This document shows positions 6,682-15,467 of a stretch of 48,785 bases of DNA, piece after piece. Each line of letters starts with the position of its first letter. Position 1 is the first letter of the stretch. The position numbers were made by a program, and so were the translations under genes. The DNA is from SSEF01 sp964604195 (GTDB lineage: Bacteria > Patescibacteriota > Minisyncoccia > Moranbacterales > UBA1568). The DNA lies in contig CAZRXW010000005.1 of the NCBI GenBank assembly GCA_964604195.1, positions 1-48,785 of the forward strand. The letters run 5' to 3'. A model generated the notes under the pieces. It was not told the DNA's origin. It worked only from the letters and a program-made list of their open reading frames with translations, and ran no database searches.

Positions 6682-8938
6682 AGTTATTCGAAGTATAAGT
6701 CAATTTACCGAGTCCGCGACGGCGCAGGAGACGGAACGCTCCGTAACCGGCCGGGAGCAAAAGCGCGAGAGCCATATTGCCATATTTCACCAGCGCCACC
6801 TGGGTCGCATCCTCAAAGAGGAGTCTGCGTTCCGCTTTCTGCTTGACTCGGATACCGGCGAGCGACTCCTCCTGTCCGAGCCAGGCGAGCGCCCCTGAAG
6901 CGAATGCGATATTTTCAGGTGCATTCTGGACGAACTGATCAGAGATGAAGTCAGAATCGCCAACGACGACGATACGGGATTTCGATCCGCCTGCCTGAGC
7001 GCTCACTCCCTCGAGGCCGACCGCAACCAGCTGTTCGCCGAGTTTTTCTTGAGGAAGTTTCTTGTCAGGCGCGATTGAAGCGCCAGCGGCGACTTTCCCG
7101 CCGAACCGAGTGGTCGCGAGAAGCTTGGTCGCGGAAAACCCTTTTGCTTGCAGCTTTGTCTCATCGAGAATGATCGGACTTGCCCACGGAAAAAGCACGC
7201 TTTCGATTTTTCCGGTGACCGGCGAGGTTTGATCAACCGCCCCAACTCTCGCCCAGAACGGATACGGGAGCACATACGATAGCGCATTGCGGCCGCCTCC
7301 GCCGAAATTGACCGCTTCATTGGAACGCAGGTCATAGGCGATGTCGCTCGTCACATCGATACCATACTCCTTCAGGAAATCAGCGAAACTTTCCGGGGTG
7401 GCCGACGACACGAGGGCCTGTGGCGTGACCGTGACCGGATCAAGGAGAAAGAAGGCCGAACCGCCTTTTGACAGAAAGGCCGCAATAGCCGCTCTCGTCT
7501 TCGCATCCACCGTTTGATTCGGTCCGGCGACGACGATGGCAACCGTCTTTTCGGAAAAGGCCGGGGTTTTCTCGTCAATCATGACTTCCTTCACTTCGAA
7601 TTGTTTTTCAATCTCGCTACCGAGTGCCCGGTAATCCTGGACAAGACTCTTCTCGCCGTGCCCTGAAAGGAAAGCGATTTCCTTCTTGTTTTTGTCGGTC
7701 AGCTTCTTGATGAAGCTCGTAAGCTGATACTCGAGTTCGGCGGTATCCTGGAGGAACGGAATGGCTTCATTCTTGCCGCCATAAGCAACCGCCACGCCGA
7801 GGTAGCCGGTTTTCACCTGATATTCGCCTTCGCCGATGACATTGAACCGCGTTTCCTCGACGCCGAGCGACTGGGCCTTGGAGGCCGCTTCTGGATCGGC
7901 GGCGGGATTTTTCGCGGAGACAACGATGTTGCCTTTTCCGAGTGTCTCATAATCGCGAAGCATGTCTTTCGTATCGCGAAGCACCGGCTGGAGCTGGGCC
8001 GGGAGTTCGTCGGACGCGAAGAGCGTGATATTCACGACATCGTCGAGTCCGCCGACGGTCTTCTCGGTAGCGTCCGTCAGAGTGTAGAGCTTGTCTTCGG
8101 TAAGATCAATACGGCCTGGGATGCGCGACCCAATGATATTCGTGAGGACGGCAATGCCGATAAAGAGCGTGACCCCGATCTGATAGCTTCGATAGAGAGA
8201 GCGCCGGTTGCCATAACGCCTCTTGAGGAGAAAAAGATATGCGGAACTTAAAAAAACAACGATGGCCGAGAGAAAGTACCAGAGATCGCGCAGATCAATC
8301 AGTCCGCGCGACATCGATTCGAAGTGCGAGAGAACGGAAAGCCGTTCGAATACCGGAACGAGAAAAGAAGGAATAGTCGCCGTCACGAAGTCGAGGCCGA
8401 GAATGATATAGAAGAAACTCAAAGCCGTCGCGACCAGGAGAGCTGAAATCTGGCTCGCAAAAAACGTCGAGACGAAAATACCCAGCGCGATGAGGGTCGC
8501 CGCGAAGAAGAGGCTCCCGAGATACTGCCCGAGGACGACACCCCAGTCGAGATTGCCAAATGCACCGATACTCCAAGCCAGTGGAAAAACAACGGTAAGA
8601 GTGAGTGCCGCGAACCCGAGGCTGCCGAGGAACTTCCCAATGACCAGTTCGATATCCCGAAGCGGATGCGTGAGGAGGAGCTCAATCGTTCCTTCGCTTC
8701 GCTCCTGGGAGATACTCCCCATAGTGATGGCCGGAACGAACAACAAGAAAAGCCACGGCAAATAGGTAAAGAGCGAACGGAGCGAGGTTTCCCCAACGAG
8801 GAATACGTTACTGAAGAAGAGGAATTCCCAGAGGAGGAGAAACACAACGAGGACGATATAGGCGGTCGGACTATTGAAAAAGGTGCGCAGTTCCTTACGC
8901 GCGATCACCAGTATGTTTTGAAGGTTGATGGTTTTCAT
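6674..8938 (-). CDS. Fused ABC permease and GldG-like subunit
   Basis: At 754 residues this combines two proteins that are often separate. Residues 1-240 are an ABC-2 permease with six or so helices and the S-Q-E-R-S-E-G-T-I-E-L-L-L-T-H-P-L element at 77-93 typical of GldF/NosY-like permeases. A further helix at about 248-268 leads into an extracytoplasmic GldG/IFT52-like alpha-beta domain (D-L-T-E-D-K-L-Y-T-L-T-D near 277, then I-A-F-L-S-G-H-G-E-K). The protein ends with a membrane helix at about 725-745. It would work with the ATPase encoded just upstream (3-base gap) and the DUF4340 protein downstream. In Bacteroidetes this set is linked to gliding; here an envelope or export role is more likely. 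Confidence 0.85.
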   Translation of the reverse strand: MKTINLQNILVIARKELRTFFNSPTAYIVLVVFLLLWEFLFFSNVFLVGETSLRSLFTYLPWLFLLFVPAITMGSISQERSEGTIELLLTHPLRDIELVIGKFLGSLGFAALTLTVVFPLAWSIGAFGNLDWGVVLGQYLGSLFFAATLIALGIFVSTFFASQISALLVATALSFFYIILGLDFVTATIPSFLVPVFERLSVLSHFESMSRGLIDLRDLWYFLSAIVVFLSSAYLFLLKRRYGNRRSLYRSYQIGVTLFIGIAVLTNIIGSRIPGRIDLTEDKLYTLTDATEKTVGGLDDVVNITLFASDELPAQLQPVLRDTKDMLRDYETLGKGNIVVSAKNPAADPEAASKAQSLGVEETRFNVIGEGEYQVKTGYLGVAVAYGGKNEAIPFLQDTAELEYQLTSFIKKLTDKNKKEIAFLSGHGEKSLVQDYRALGSEIEKQFEVKEVMIDEKTPAFSEKTVAIVVAGPNQTVDAKTRAAIAAFLSKGGSAFFLLDPVTVTPQALVSSATPESFADFLKEYGIDVTSDIAYDLRSNEAVNFGGGGRNALSYVLPYPFWARVGAVDQTSPVTGKIESVLFPWASPIILDETKLQAKGFSATKLLATTRFGGKVAAGASIAPDKKLPQEKLGEQLVAVGLEGVSAQAGGSKSRIVVVGDSDFISDQFVQNAPENIAFASGALAWLGQEESLAGIRVKQKAERRLLFEDATQVALVKYGNMALALLLPAGYGAFRLLRRRGLGKLTYTSNNYE

Positions 8939-8941
8939 AGG

Positions 8942-9868
8942 TTAGAGTTCGCTCGTCAATTTATGGAAGGTGTCTTCGAGGCCATGTTCCTCCTCGGCAA
9001 GCTGCCAGATCGTCCAGTCGCGCTCGCGTACGATTTTAGAAAGTTCAGGACGCAGTTCGACTGACTGACTGGTAATGAGCTTGGCGCGCACCCGCCCACC
9101 TCCCGCCGGATCGATATCCGCGCGTTCCAAACCGGGTAGCGCGCGGAGAGCGGACTCGATACCATCACCTTCGAGTTCCAAGAGAAGCACCCGCTCATGC
9201 TTCGCGGCACGGGAAAGGTCATCCGCGGTACCATCCGCCACCAGTTTCCCCTTGTTGATGATGATGAGCCGGTTGCAAACGGCCTGCGCTTCCTGCATAA
9301 CATGCGTACTCATGATGATAGTCCGGTCTTTGGCGAGGTCTTTGATAAGCGCGCGAATCTCGGTACGCTGATTCGGATCGAGGCCTTCGGTTGGCTCATC
9401 CATAATGAGAATACGCGGCTGATGGAGCAGCGCCGCCGCCATACCCACTCTCTGTTTGTACCCTTTGGAAAGTTCGCCAATCGGCCGATAGAAGACATCG
9501 CCGATAGCCACCGCTTTGACGGCGAAATCCAAGGCGGCTTTCCTTTTTCTTTTCGGAATGTGCTTGAGATCGGCTGACAAATCGAGAAATTCCGACACGA
9601 GCATATCTTTGTAGAGCGGATTGTTTTCGGGGAGGTAGCCGATGAGTTTCTGCGCCTCAAACGCGCGGTCCGCAACCGGAATATCGTCGATCGTCACACT
9701 ACCTTTATCGGGAGAGAGAAAACCGGTGATGAGGCGGAGTGTCGTGGTCTTGCCTGCACCGTTTGGCCCGAGGAATCCGACGATATCGCCTTTCCGTATT
9801 TCAAAGGAGAGATCGCTGATCGCCCGGACGGATCCGAATGATTTTGTGAGATGGTCGACTTTGATCAT
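8942..9868 (-). CDS. ABC transporter ATP-binding protein (GldA-like)
   Basis: A 308-residue ATPase with Walker A G-P-N-G-A-G-K-T at 34-41, the ABC signature L-S-K-G-Y at 133-137 (the LSKGY form common in GldA and drug-type ATPases), Walker B with M-D-E-P-T ending at 160, and the switch histidine in S-T-H-V-M near 193. A C-terminal domain of about 80 residues after the core is usual for the GldA/CcmA group. It would energise the permease-GldG fusion encoded 3 bases downstream. A 39-base gap separates it from the upstream thioredoxin-fold gene, so the same transcript may cover both. Confidence 0.9.
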   Translation of the reverse strand: MIKVDHLTKSFGSVRAISDLSFEIRKGDIVGFLGPNGAGKTTTLRLITGFLSPDKGSVTIDDIPVADRAFEAQKLIGYLPENNPLYKDMLVSEFLDLSADLKHIPKRKRKAALDFAVKAVAIGDVFYRPIGELSKGYKQRVGMAAALLHQPRILIMDEPTEGLDPNQRTEIRALIKDLAKDRTIIMSTHVMQEAQAVCNRLIIINKGKLVADGTADDLSRAAKHERVLLLELEGDGIESALRALPGLERADIDPAGGGRVRAKLITSQSVELRPELSKIVRERDWTIWQLAEEEHGLEDTFHKLTSEL

Positions 9869-9907
9869 AGAGGTATGTGATGTAATGCTTACTGAATTAT
9901 TGTCTAA

Positions 9908-10978
9908 TTATTTGAGCCTTTCTTCGCCGATCACCCGGTCGTACCGCCGACCATCGAACATGATAGTCGGGATCTTGATGGTCCGGATGCGCTCCTCAAC
10001 GATTTCTTTTTGTCTCTTGATTCTCCGCTTCACTGTTTCACTCTTTGTGTCCACTCGTATTTTTCCGATCCGCTCTTCGTCATAACCCATTTCCCCAAGC
10101 CATCCGGTAAGCGTTTCTTCAGCCTCCTCTTTCGAATACAGGAGGTTGAACCGTTCTTGGTACGATGATCCGTCCGGCGTCTTGCCCGCGAAGAGTTTCT
10201 CCAGTATCTGCCAATCAGCCGGAATGTTCGAGTCCAACGGATTGAGCTTCACCGCTTCAAGATAGGATACGACCAGCGGCGAATTGGGGAATTTATATCC
10301 ACTCGGGGCATCCGCATTCGGAATGGCGTACGGTATATAGGTCAGATTGTACTTTTCTTCGAAACCGGCGCCCTTGATATTCCCGAAAAGCTTCGCGCAG
10401 AACTTACAGCCGGGATCGATCACTTCGAGCGCGGTCGGCTTTTGCGGATCGAATGGTCGGTAATATGTCGCCGTCTCGTCGATGTATTCCTCCGGCTTCC
10501 AATCCTTGAAACGATCGGGAATCCGCGAAACCGTCTCCGCGAAGAAAGACGCTTCCTGTGTCGTCCAGCCAAACACCTCGAACGCTTTCACGGCTTCGAA
10601 AAAGGTCGGCCGGCCGGAAGTCACCCCGCAGGCTTCGCCGCTCAGAGAGCAGGACTCGGCGTTTTGCGGCGTGCAGGTATCGTACACGAAAAGATTCAAT
10701 CCGCTTTGAAACACGACTACGAGACTCCAGAGGCTCAATACCACGAAGAGCGTCGCCAATGTGTCGATCCAGCGATCCAAAAATTTGGCAAGCTTCGGCT
10801 GAGTCAAGATGAGCGAACCGATCAGTGTGTTTTTCGCTTCTTCCTTGAAGCCGATCTCGCAGGGACGAAACGTCATTTTTCGTGCCACGCAACCCCAGGC
10901 TTTCTTGGCGAGTGTGCGGTAACGCGCCGAAAAAATACCGAGGATTAGGAAAATAATAAACGCCGCGATGCAAAACAT
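9908..10978 (-). CDS. Membrane-anchored thioredoxin-fold protein with CKFC motif
   Basis: The ATG at 10978 is preferred because it lies 4 bases after the upstream stop; a more upstream start would run into the aminotransferase gene. The 356-residue product has helices at about 2-16 and 72-90 and then an extracytoplasmic part. C-K-F-C at 191-194, in the context D-P-G-C-K-F-C-A-K-L-F, is a thioredoxin/DsbA-like redox site. Three further cysteines at 102, 110 and 117 lie just outside the membrane and could pair with each other or with the active site. A basic helical tail ends the protein. With two DsbA-like proteins nearby this points to extracytoplasmic disulfide or metal-thiol chemistry. The exact partner is not known. 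Confidence 0.72.
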   Translation of the reverse strand: MFCIAAFIIFLILGIFSARYRTLAKKAWGCVARKMTFRPCEIGFKEEAKNTLIGSLILTQPKLAKFLDRWIDTLATLFVVLSLWSLVVVFQSGLNLFVYDTCTPQNAESCSLSGEACGVTSGRPTFFEAVKAFEVFGWTTQEASFFAETVSRIPDRFKDWKPEEYIDETATYYRPFDPQKPTALEVIDPGCKFCAKLFGNIKGAGFEEKYNLTYIPYAIPNADAPSGYKFPNSPLVVSYLEAVKLNPLDSNIPADWQILEKLFAGKTPDGSSYQERFNLLYSKEEAEETLTGWLGEMGYDEERIGKIRVDTKSETVKRRIKRQKEIVEERIRTIKIPTIMFDGRRYDRVIGEERLK

Positions 10979-10982
10979 ACTC

Positions 10983-12209
10983 TTATCGGATATTGCTAAT
11001 GATTTTCCCCATGACTTCAAGGAAGTTTTTGACGTCTGACTCCGTATTGTGGAGACCCAAAGAAACACGCAGGAGCGGTGGGAGTTTCCGCATATTCTGC
11101 AGATAATAATGACAGCAAAAGTAGCCGCTCCGCACCATGATACCCTGCTGCGAAAGCACGGTCGCGAGCCGATGTGCGTCGATATCTTCCGAGGAGAAGC
11201 TTATCGTAGCGCTCGGTGCGGCGTTCAGGAGGGAAATGCCCGGCAAAGATGAGAGTCCTTCGAACACCATCCTCGCAAGTTTTGTTTTCTGTTCATCCCG
11301 TTTCAACCCTTCTGGCCGGTACGATCCGAGCCAATCGAGCGCCGCCCCCAAGCCGACAATACCCGCGAAATCCTGTAATCCCGGTTCGAGCCGGCATACG
11401 GGGTCATGCGCCGACAAGGAAAAACTCTGCTCCTCAAGCCTTTCCACCATACCCCCTCCGACGAAGGAAAGCTCGAGCGATTCCAGGAGTTTTCTTTTCA
11501 CGATGATACCACCAAGACTCGGCGCGTACATCTTGTGTCCGGAAAAACAAAACGCGTCGAAATCCGCTTCGCGCCAAGGTCTTCCGTCATCGGTCATGCC
11601 CTGCGCCCCGTCGAGGATCAGGATCCCGCCCGCCCTATGGAGGTCGTCAGCCAACGTCCGCACATTCCTGAGAACCCGTCCATCGATATTCGATGTCGTA
11701 GCGACGACTACGATCGCCCCCGCAAGATCTTCCGGCCGATACGCGAGCGACCCATCTTCGGATCTCGGAAGAATCTTCCGCGGAATACTCAGTCTTTTGG
11801 CAACCGAGAGGGTAGGAAGAAATACAGAGTTATGCTCGATTTCGGATGTCACGATCTGCCGGTATACCCCTTTGGGAAGTTGGGATAAGAGAAGATTCAG
11901 TCCGTAGGTCGTATTCAGCGTAAACGCGGCCACATATTCCTTGGACGATTTTCCGGCATAGTCGAGCACTTTTTTTCTGGTCTCTTCCACCGCTTCATCC
12001 ACGCGCTTACCCCAGTCGTACTTCACTCGGCCGCCGCACGCGTTGAATTCCCTAAAATACGCCGAGAGCGCGTCCTGGACCGGCTGCGGCCGGAGGGTTT
12101 GGCATGCTGAATCAAGGTAGTTCGTATCCTCGGATACGAACTCAAAGTCCTTTCTTTTCGAGGGCGGCACTTCCGCCGCATCGCCTTTTCTTTTGCGGAA
12201 TAAGCGCAT
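10983..12209 (-). CDS. Class V aminotransferase, SufS/cysteine desulfurase-like
   Basis: A 408-residue PLP enzyme. The PLP-binding lysine is K226 in S-G-H-K-M-Y, with D200-G-A-Q-G before it and H126 in E-I-E-H-N-S stacking on the cofactor. The C-terminal R-S-G-Y-F-C-C (360-366) carries the cysteine expected of a SufS-type desulfurase, here doubled. The enzyme would remove sulfur from cysteine or a related substrate. No SufU, SufB/C/D or IscU gene is present beside it, and its neighbours are disulfide proteins, so a role in thiol or persulfide supply is possible. The N-terminal 20 residues are very basic and look like an extension. The reaction is inferred from motifs. Confidence 0.82.
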   Translation of the reverse strand: MRLFRKRKGDAAEVPPSKRKDFEFVSEDTNYLDSACQTLRPQPVQDALSAYFREFNACGGRVKYDWGKRVDEAVEETRKKVLDYAGKSSKEYVAAFTLNTTYGLNLLLSQLPKGVYRQIVTSEIEHNSVFLPTLSVAKRLSIPRKILPRSEDGSLAYRPEDLAGAIVVVATTSNIDGRVLRNVRTLADDLHRAGGILILDGAQGMTDDGRPWREADFDAFCFSGHKMYAPSLGGIIVKRKLLESLELSFVGGGMVERLEEQSFSLSAHDPVCRLEPGLQDFAGIVGLGAALDWLGSYRPEGLKRDEQKTKLARMVFEGLSSLPGISLLNAAPSATISFSSEDIDAHRLATVLSQQGIMVRSGYFCCHYYLQNMRKLPPLLRVSLGLHNTESDVKNFLEVMGKIISNIR

Positions 12210-12215
12210 GGTTCT

Positions 12216-12983
12216 TTACTGGTTCAGTTCTTTCTCAAGAAGCGACTTGAAGTCCTCGTATCCGCGGGGATTTTTTATTTTCTCACTGCCGAGAAAAAAA
12301 GTTGGGGTACCCTGTGCTCCCAGTTTCTCGGCCGCCTTGCGGTCCCGCTCGATCCGCTCTTTGGTCTCTTTCGAATCGACGTCTTGCCTGAAGCGCCCCA
12401 TATCGAGACCAAGCTTTTCCGCATACCCCTCAAAAAGCTGCGGATCAGCCTTTGGTCTCTCGCTCCACGACTTCTGATCCTGGAAGAGAGCATCATACAT
12501 CTCCCAGTACTTGTCCTGTTTTCCGGCCGCCTCGACCGCGCGCGCCGCCGTCATACTGTTTTTGTGTCCGGGAAGCGGGAAGTACCGGGAAACAAAAGCT
12601 ACCCGGTCGCCATACTCTTCGGAGAGACGCTTCATGAGAGGGTGATAGGCGCCGCACGCTTCACATTCGAAATCGAGATATTCGACGAGTGTGACCAGAG
12701 CGTTTTTATCCCCTTTCACCCAGTCATCGTCTTGGATCGTCAAAACATCTATCGGAGAAGCAGTAGGCGCAGCAGTTGATGATGCTGATGAAGAAGTTTG
12801 GGGTGCGTTCGAGGAAGACATCTTCCAGAGAGCGAAGAGAGCACCAAACAGCAGTATCCCAATGCTGATCCAGCGTGAAGCATTGTTTATCTTCCATTTC
12901 TGAGAATGCTTCTTGCTTTCCTTTTTCCGATCCGCCTTTTCGGATTCGTAGACTGCTTTTTTACTGATCTCTGATTCTTCCAT
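12216..12983 (-). CDS. DsbA-like thiol oxidoreductase, membrane anchored (CEAC)
   Basis: The 255-residue protein has a charged cytosolic start, one membrane helix at about 38-54, a Ser/Thr/Ala-rich linker (57-77) and a DsbA-type thioredoxin domain. The active site is C-E-A-C at 107-110 after V-E-Y-L-D-F-E, and the cis-proline loop is G-T-P-T-F-F near 225. It would introduce or exchange disulfides outside the membrane, using the fold of DsbA_2/Thioredoxin_4 proteins such as BdbD. It starts the unit leading into the SufS-like and CKFC genes (6-base gap to the next). A related protein with C-P-F-C is encoded near 20.5 kb, so the region carries two oxidants with different active-site dipeptides. 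Confidence 0.88.
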   Translation of the reverse strand: MEESEISKKAVYESEKADRKKESKKHSQKWKINNASRWISIGILLFGALFALWKMSSSNAPQTSSSASSTAAPTASPIDVLTIQDDDWVKGDKNALVTLVEYLDFECEACGAYHPLMKRLSEEYGDRVAFVSRYFPLPGHKNSMTAARAVEAAGKQDKYWEMYDALFQDQKSWSERPKADPQLFEGYAEKLGLDMGRFRQDVDSKETKERIERDRKAAEKLGAQGTPTFFLGSEKIKNPRGYEDFKSLLEKELNQ

Positions 12984-13006
12984 ATCTTTACTCTCCAGTT
13001 ATTGGG

Positions 13007-13576
13007 TTACTTTATCCTACAGGTCATAGGAGTTTGAATCTCGCGCGCCGTGGCATAGATAGAGAACATAAGGAGAAGAACGCCAAGGAGTCCAAACTCG
13101 CCACCGCGAAGCGGAAGGGCACTCAACAAAGCCACTCCGCCAGAGGTCGCTAGAAGCGGTGCCAGAAGAAGCGATCCACAAGCCGCGCAGCCGATACCAA
13201 GGAGTCCACTCATCGTTCCAAGGAGTGTCGCTACTATGCCTTTTCTCGGCTGGGGCGTAGAAGTTCTCCGACGGAACACGAAGACAACCATCGCGATACT
13301 GATTCCGAGAAGAATGACCAGCGCAATGGTATAGGCAGCGGAGAGGAGGCTGAAGCTCGTTCCAATCGTCCCAAGGAGTCCGATCGGGAAAAGGAGTCGA
13401 TCCACGAGTGGCAGATTGGGCGAGACGATAGTCCGAAGCATCAGGCCAAAATTCGGATACCAGGTAGCAAAAGCAAAGGCGGCGCTGCTGACAGCAATAG
13501 CGAGGAGTCCATAGCTCCAGTTCCGAAAGACTTTCTTCAGCGCCAGCCGCACCATATGCTTTTCCTTTTTACCCAA
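13007..13576 (-). CDS. Polytopic membrane protein with GCAACG motif, paralogue 1
   Basis: The 189-residue protein has about five hydrophobic segments (20-39, 61-80, 83-101, 116-140, 160-176). A conserved-looking motif G-C-A-A-C-G at 129-134 lies in or near a membrane helix and is followed by L-P-L-R-G-G-E-F. The protein encoded at 19575-20120 has the same layout with G-C-A-S-C-G and L-P-F-R-G-V-E-L, so the two are paralogues. A C-x-x-C pair inside a membrane segment, in a metal and thiol gene cluster, suggests metal handling (compare the paired Cys of Mer-type transporters) or quinone-linked disulfide exchange. Neither is proven. M8 is an alternative start. Confidence 0.6.
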   Translation of the reverse strand: MGKKEKHMVRLALKKVFRNWSYGLLAIAVSSAAFAFATWYPNFGLMLRTIVSPNLPLVDRLLFPIGLLGTIGTSFSLLSAAYTIALVILLGISIAMVVFVFRRRTSTPQPRKGIVATLLGTMSGLLGIGCAACGSLLLAPLLATSGGVALLSALPLRGGEFGLLGVLLLMFSIYATAREIQTPMTCRIK

Positions 13577-13597
13577 TTTAGCTTTCTCCTCAAAGGC

Positions 13598-13622
13598 AAA
13601 AACAACTCGTCAGAAAACGAGC
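13598..13622 (-). terminator. Weak intrinsic terminator
   Basis: On the minus strand CTCGT and ACGAG pair around a six-base loop and are followed by TTGTTTTTG. It lies just after the stop of the small membrane protein at 13634-14053 and before the GCAACG protein gene, so it may partly separate these units. Confidence 0.5.
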
Positions 13623-13633
13623 TCCTGCGGGTT

Positions 13634-14053
13634 CTATCGGGAATAGCTATAGGCAAAAGCGCTCCAAGAAAAGAACGCCTTCAAAGAAGAAAGTAGGCTA
13701 TCTCGCCATTTTCTACGTGAAAAATAGTGTTTGCTTTGAAGGAGCAATCGATCTGAAGCATACTCAATGAAGAGTCCACCTGTCAGGAAGAGAGCGACAG
13801 ACAAAGAGCCGAGCAGGAATTTCTCAATGCTTTCACTCTGCATCACGCCTAAGAAGAGGTTCAGGTGATCCCCAACGATATGCAGGGCTCCTGCCGTTTC
13901 ATTCGGACAGTGTGTCATTTCCGTTTTCCCGAGTACGCAGGTACTTTCATCTAAGGCCAGTGAATGCGAAAGGATGCTGAGTACGAAGAAAACGAGCAGG
14001 CTGCTCAGAAGAAAAATACCACCAGTTTTGCTCCAGAGTTTCATGCCCTCCAT
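13634..14053 (-). CDS. Small two-helix membrane protein with periplasmic Cys pair
   Basis: The 139-residue protein has helices at about 10-29 and 78-97. The loop between them contains C39 and C49 (D-E-S-T-C and T-H-C-P) and a His-rich stretch (A-L-H-I-V-G-D-H-L). The loop resembles in spirit the Cys/Met-rich exported protein at 28628-29053, though no clear homology is seen. M4 is an alternative start, since GGAGG lies only three bases before it. No family is recognised. Its place between DsbA-like, VanW and metal genes fits an envelope role. Confidence 0.55.
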   Translation of the reverse strand: MEGMKLWSKTGGIFLLSSLLVFFVLSILSHSLALDESTCVLGKTEMTHCPNETAGALHIVGDHLNLFLGVMQSESIEKFLLGSLSVALFLTGGLFIEYASDRLLLQSKHYFSRRKWRDSLLSSLKAFFSWSAFAYSYSR

Positions 14054-14084
14054 AATAGCATAAAAATGGCGTTCTTGATATTGA

Positions 14085-15353
14085 TCAGGGATTCATTTTC
14101 TTGTACTCGCGCCACTGCCGATTGGACCAGTCAGCGGGCTTAACCGTCAATTTCTGCTCTTCGCCTGGATGAGGAAACAGGCTCGGCGACTTGTAGTTAC
14201 TCTTGAACTCATCCTTAATCATCTCTTGTCCGGCTGCATTTCTCACGATTTGAGTGAAGGTTGTTTTCATGCTCCCGTCCGGATTTCGCTCAAGAATATA
14301 CGGTCCATCGACGGACACCTCACGTCCGTCTCGGGTTCCAAAAAACTGGAAGGTGAGTTTCGTGCCCTCGATGACAGACTGCATCATGATCGCGTTTCCT
14401 GTATTATTCAGGAATTTAAAATCCGGCTTCGGGATATAGATCGTCGCATCCATGCCATAGGGCAGATAGTACTGCACCGGATACGAGTGATTGCGCCGCT
14501 CACTGATTTTCATGCCGCTGTAAATAGCCGCTCGAAACACGGTGCTGGAAACCTGACAGACGCCACCACCGAATTCCGGCTCGGTCTTATTGTTGCGGAT
14601 CACGAGTTCCGGCAGGTAGCCATTGGCTTCGTCGACCTCTCCAAGGTGCTCAACGAACGAGAATTCTTCACCCGGAGCAATGATGAGGCCCTGGAATTGT
14701 TCCAGTGAACGCTTGATATTATATATCCGATTTTTGGGTGATCCACGAAAGTTCGAGGTGCCGCTTCCGATGAGCTCCCGGATACCGAGCCGCTCAGCAT
14801 CACTGCCCCGAATAGTCGGGGCCACCAGCATCACTGGCAAAGCTACCGAAAAAACGATTTGTTTATTTTCCTGAAGAACACTGGTAAGGACTTCGAAACT
14901 CCGTCCCATATCAAGACTCTGGCCAAATTTTTCTGGTACGACAACCGTGATCTCACCATTCTCATCTCCGCCAAAAACCGCATTCTCTGGATCAGTATCT
15001 GTTTTCAGGGCCAACTCTTCCAAAGACTGCCTGACCGCTTCTTCGTTAACGGTCGTGAAGGGAAGGGTCTTTAGTTGAATGTGATTTTCACGAACCTGAG
15101 CAAAATCACAAAGATGGTACCCTCGGGTACAGACACTACCATCTTCAATCGGCGGCTGAGAAACCAGATCCAGTATTGCTATTGGTGTTGTATGAAGCCA
15201 CCTAGAAACTGTCTCACTTGGGACAACTTCCCTCGTTTGACCAACTATAAGCGTAATCGAAGGGGTGGAGGCTGCCGAAACAGAAAAAGCATTCCCGAGA
15301 AAGAGGATGGATGCAAAGAAAGGAACACTCAGGAAGGGAGGGGTACGTTTCAT
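14085..15353 (-). CDS. Exported VanW-family protein
   Basis: A 422-residue exported protein with a signal peptide (1-28, A-S-A-A near the cut). An N-terminal peptidoglycan-binding-like domain precedes the VanW domain. The latter starts near residue 199 with G-T-S-N-F-R-G-S and contains the family motif G-G-G-V-C-Q-V-S-S-T near 262-271, then H-S-Y-P-V-Q-Y-Y-L-P-Y-G-M-D-A-T. VanW-like proteins are common in Gram-positive and CPR cell envelopes; their reaction is unknown. The C-terminal part beyond about 350 is a G5-like or linker region. It is isolated from its neighbours by gaps of 31 and 114 bases, so it may be a housekeeping envelope gene caught in the metal run. Confidence 0.88.
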   Translation of the reverse strand: MKRTPPFLSVPFFASILFLGNAFSVSAASTPSITLIVGQTREVVPSETVSRWLHTTPIAILDLVSQPPIEDGSVCTRGYHLCDFAQVRENHIQLKTLPFTTVNEEAVRQSLEELALKTDTDPENAVFGGDENGEITVVVPEKFGQSLDMGRSFEVLTSVLQENKQIVFSVALPVMLVAPTIRGSDAERLGIRELIGSGTSNFRGSPKNRIYNIKRSLEQFQGLIIAPGEEFSFVEHLGEVDEANGYLPELVIRNNKTEPEFGGGVCQVSSTVFRAAIYSGMKISERRNHSYPVQYYLPYGMDATIYIPKPDFKFLNNTGNAIMMQSVIEGTKLTFQFFGTRDGREVSVDGPYILERNPDGSMKTTFTQIVRNAAGQEMIKDEFKSNYKSPSLFPHPGEEQKLTVKPADWSNRQWREYKKMNP

Positions 15354-15467
15354 TCTTTAAAATATCATGAATCTCTTTTGAGCTAGCACCTTACAGCAAA
15401 TAACACCGGCTTCACTGGTATTGCTCCTGAAACTATAACCCTCGTGCCGTCTTGAGAAAACCCCCTC

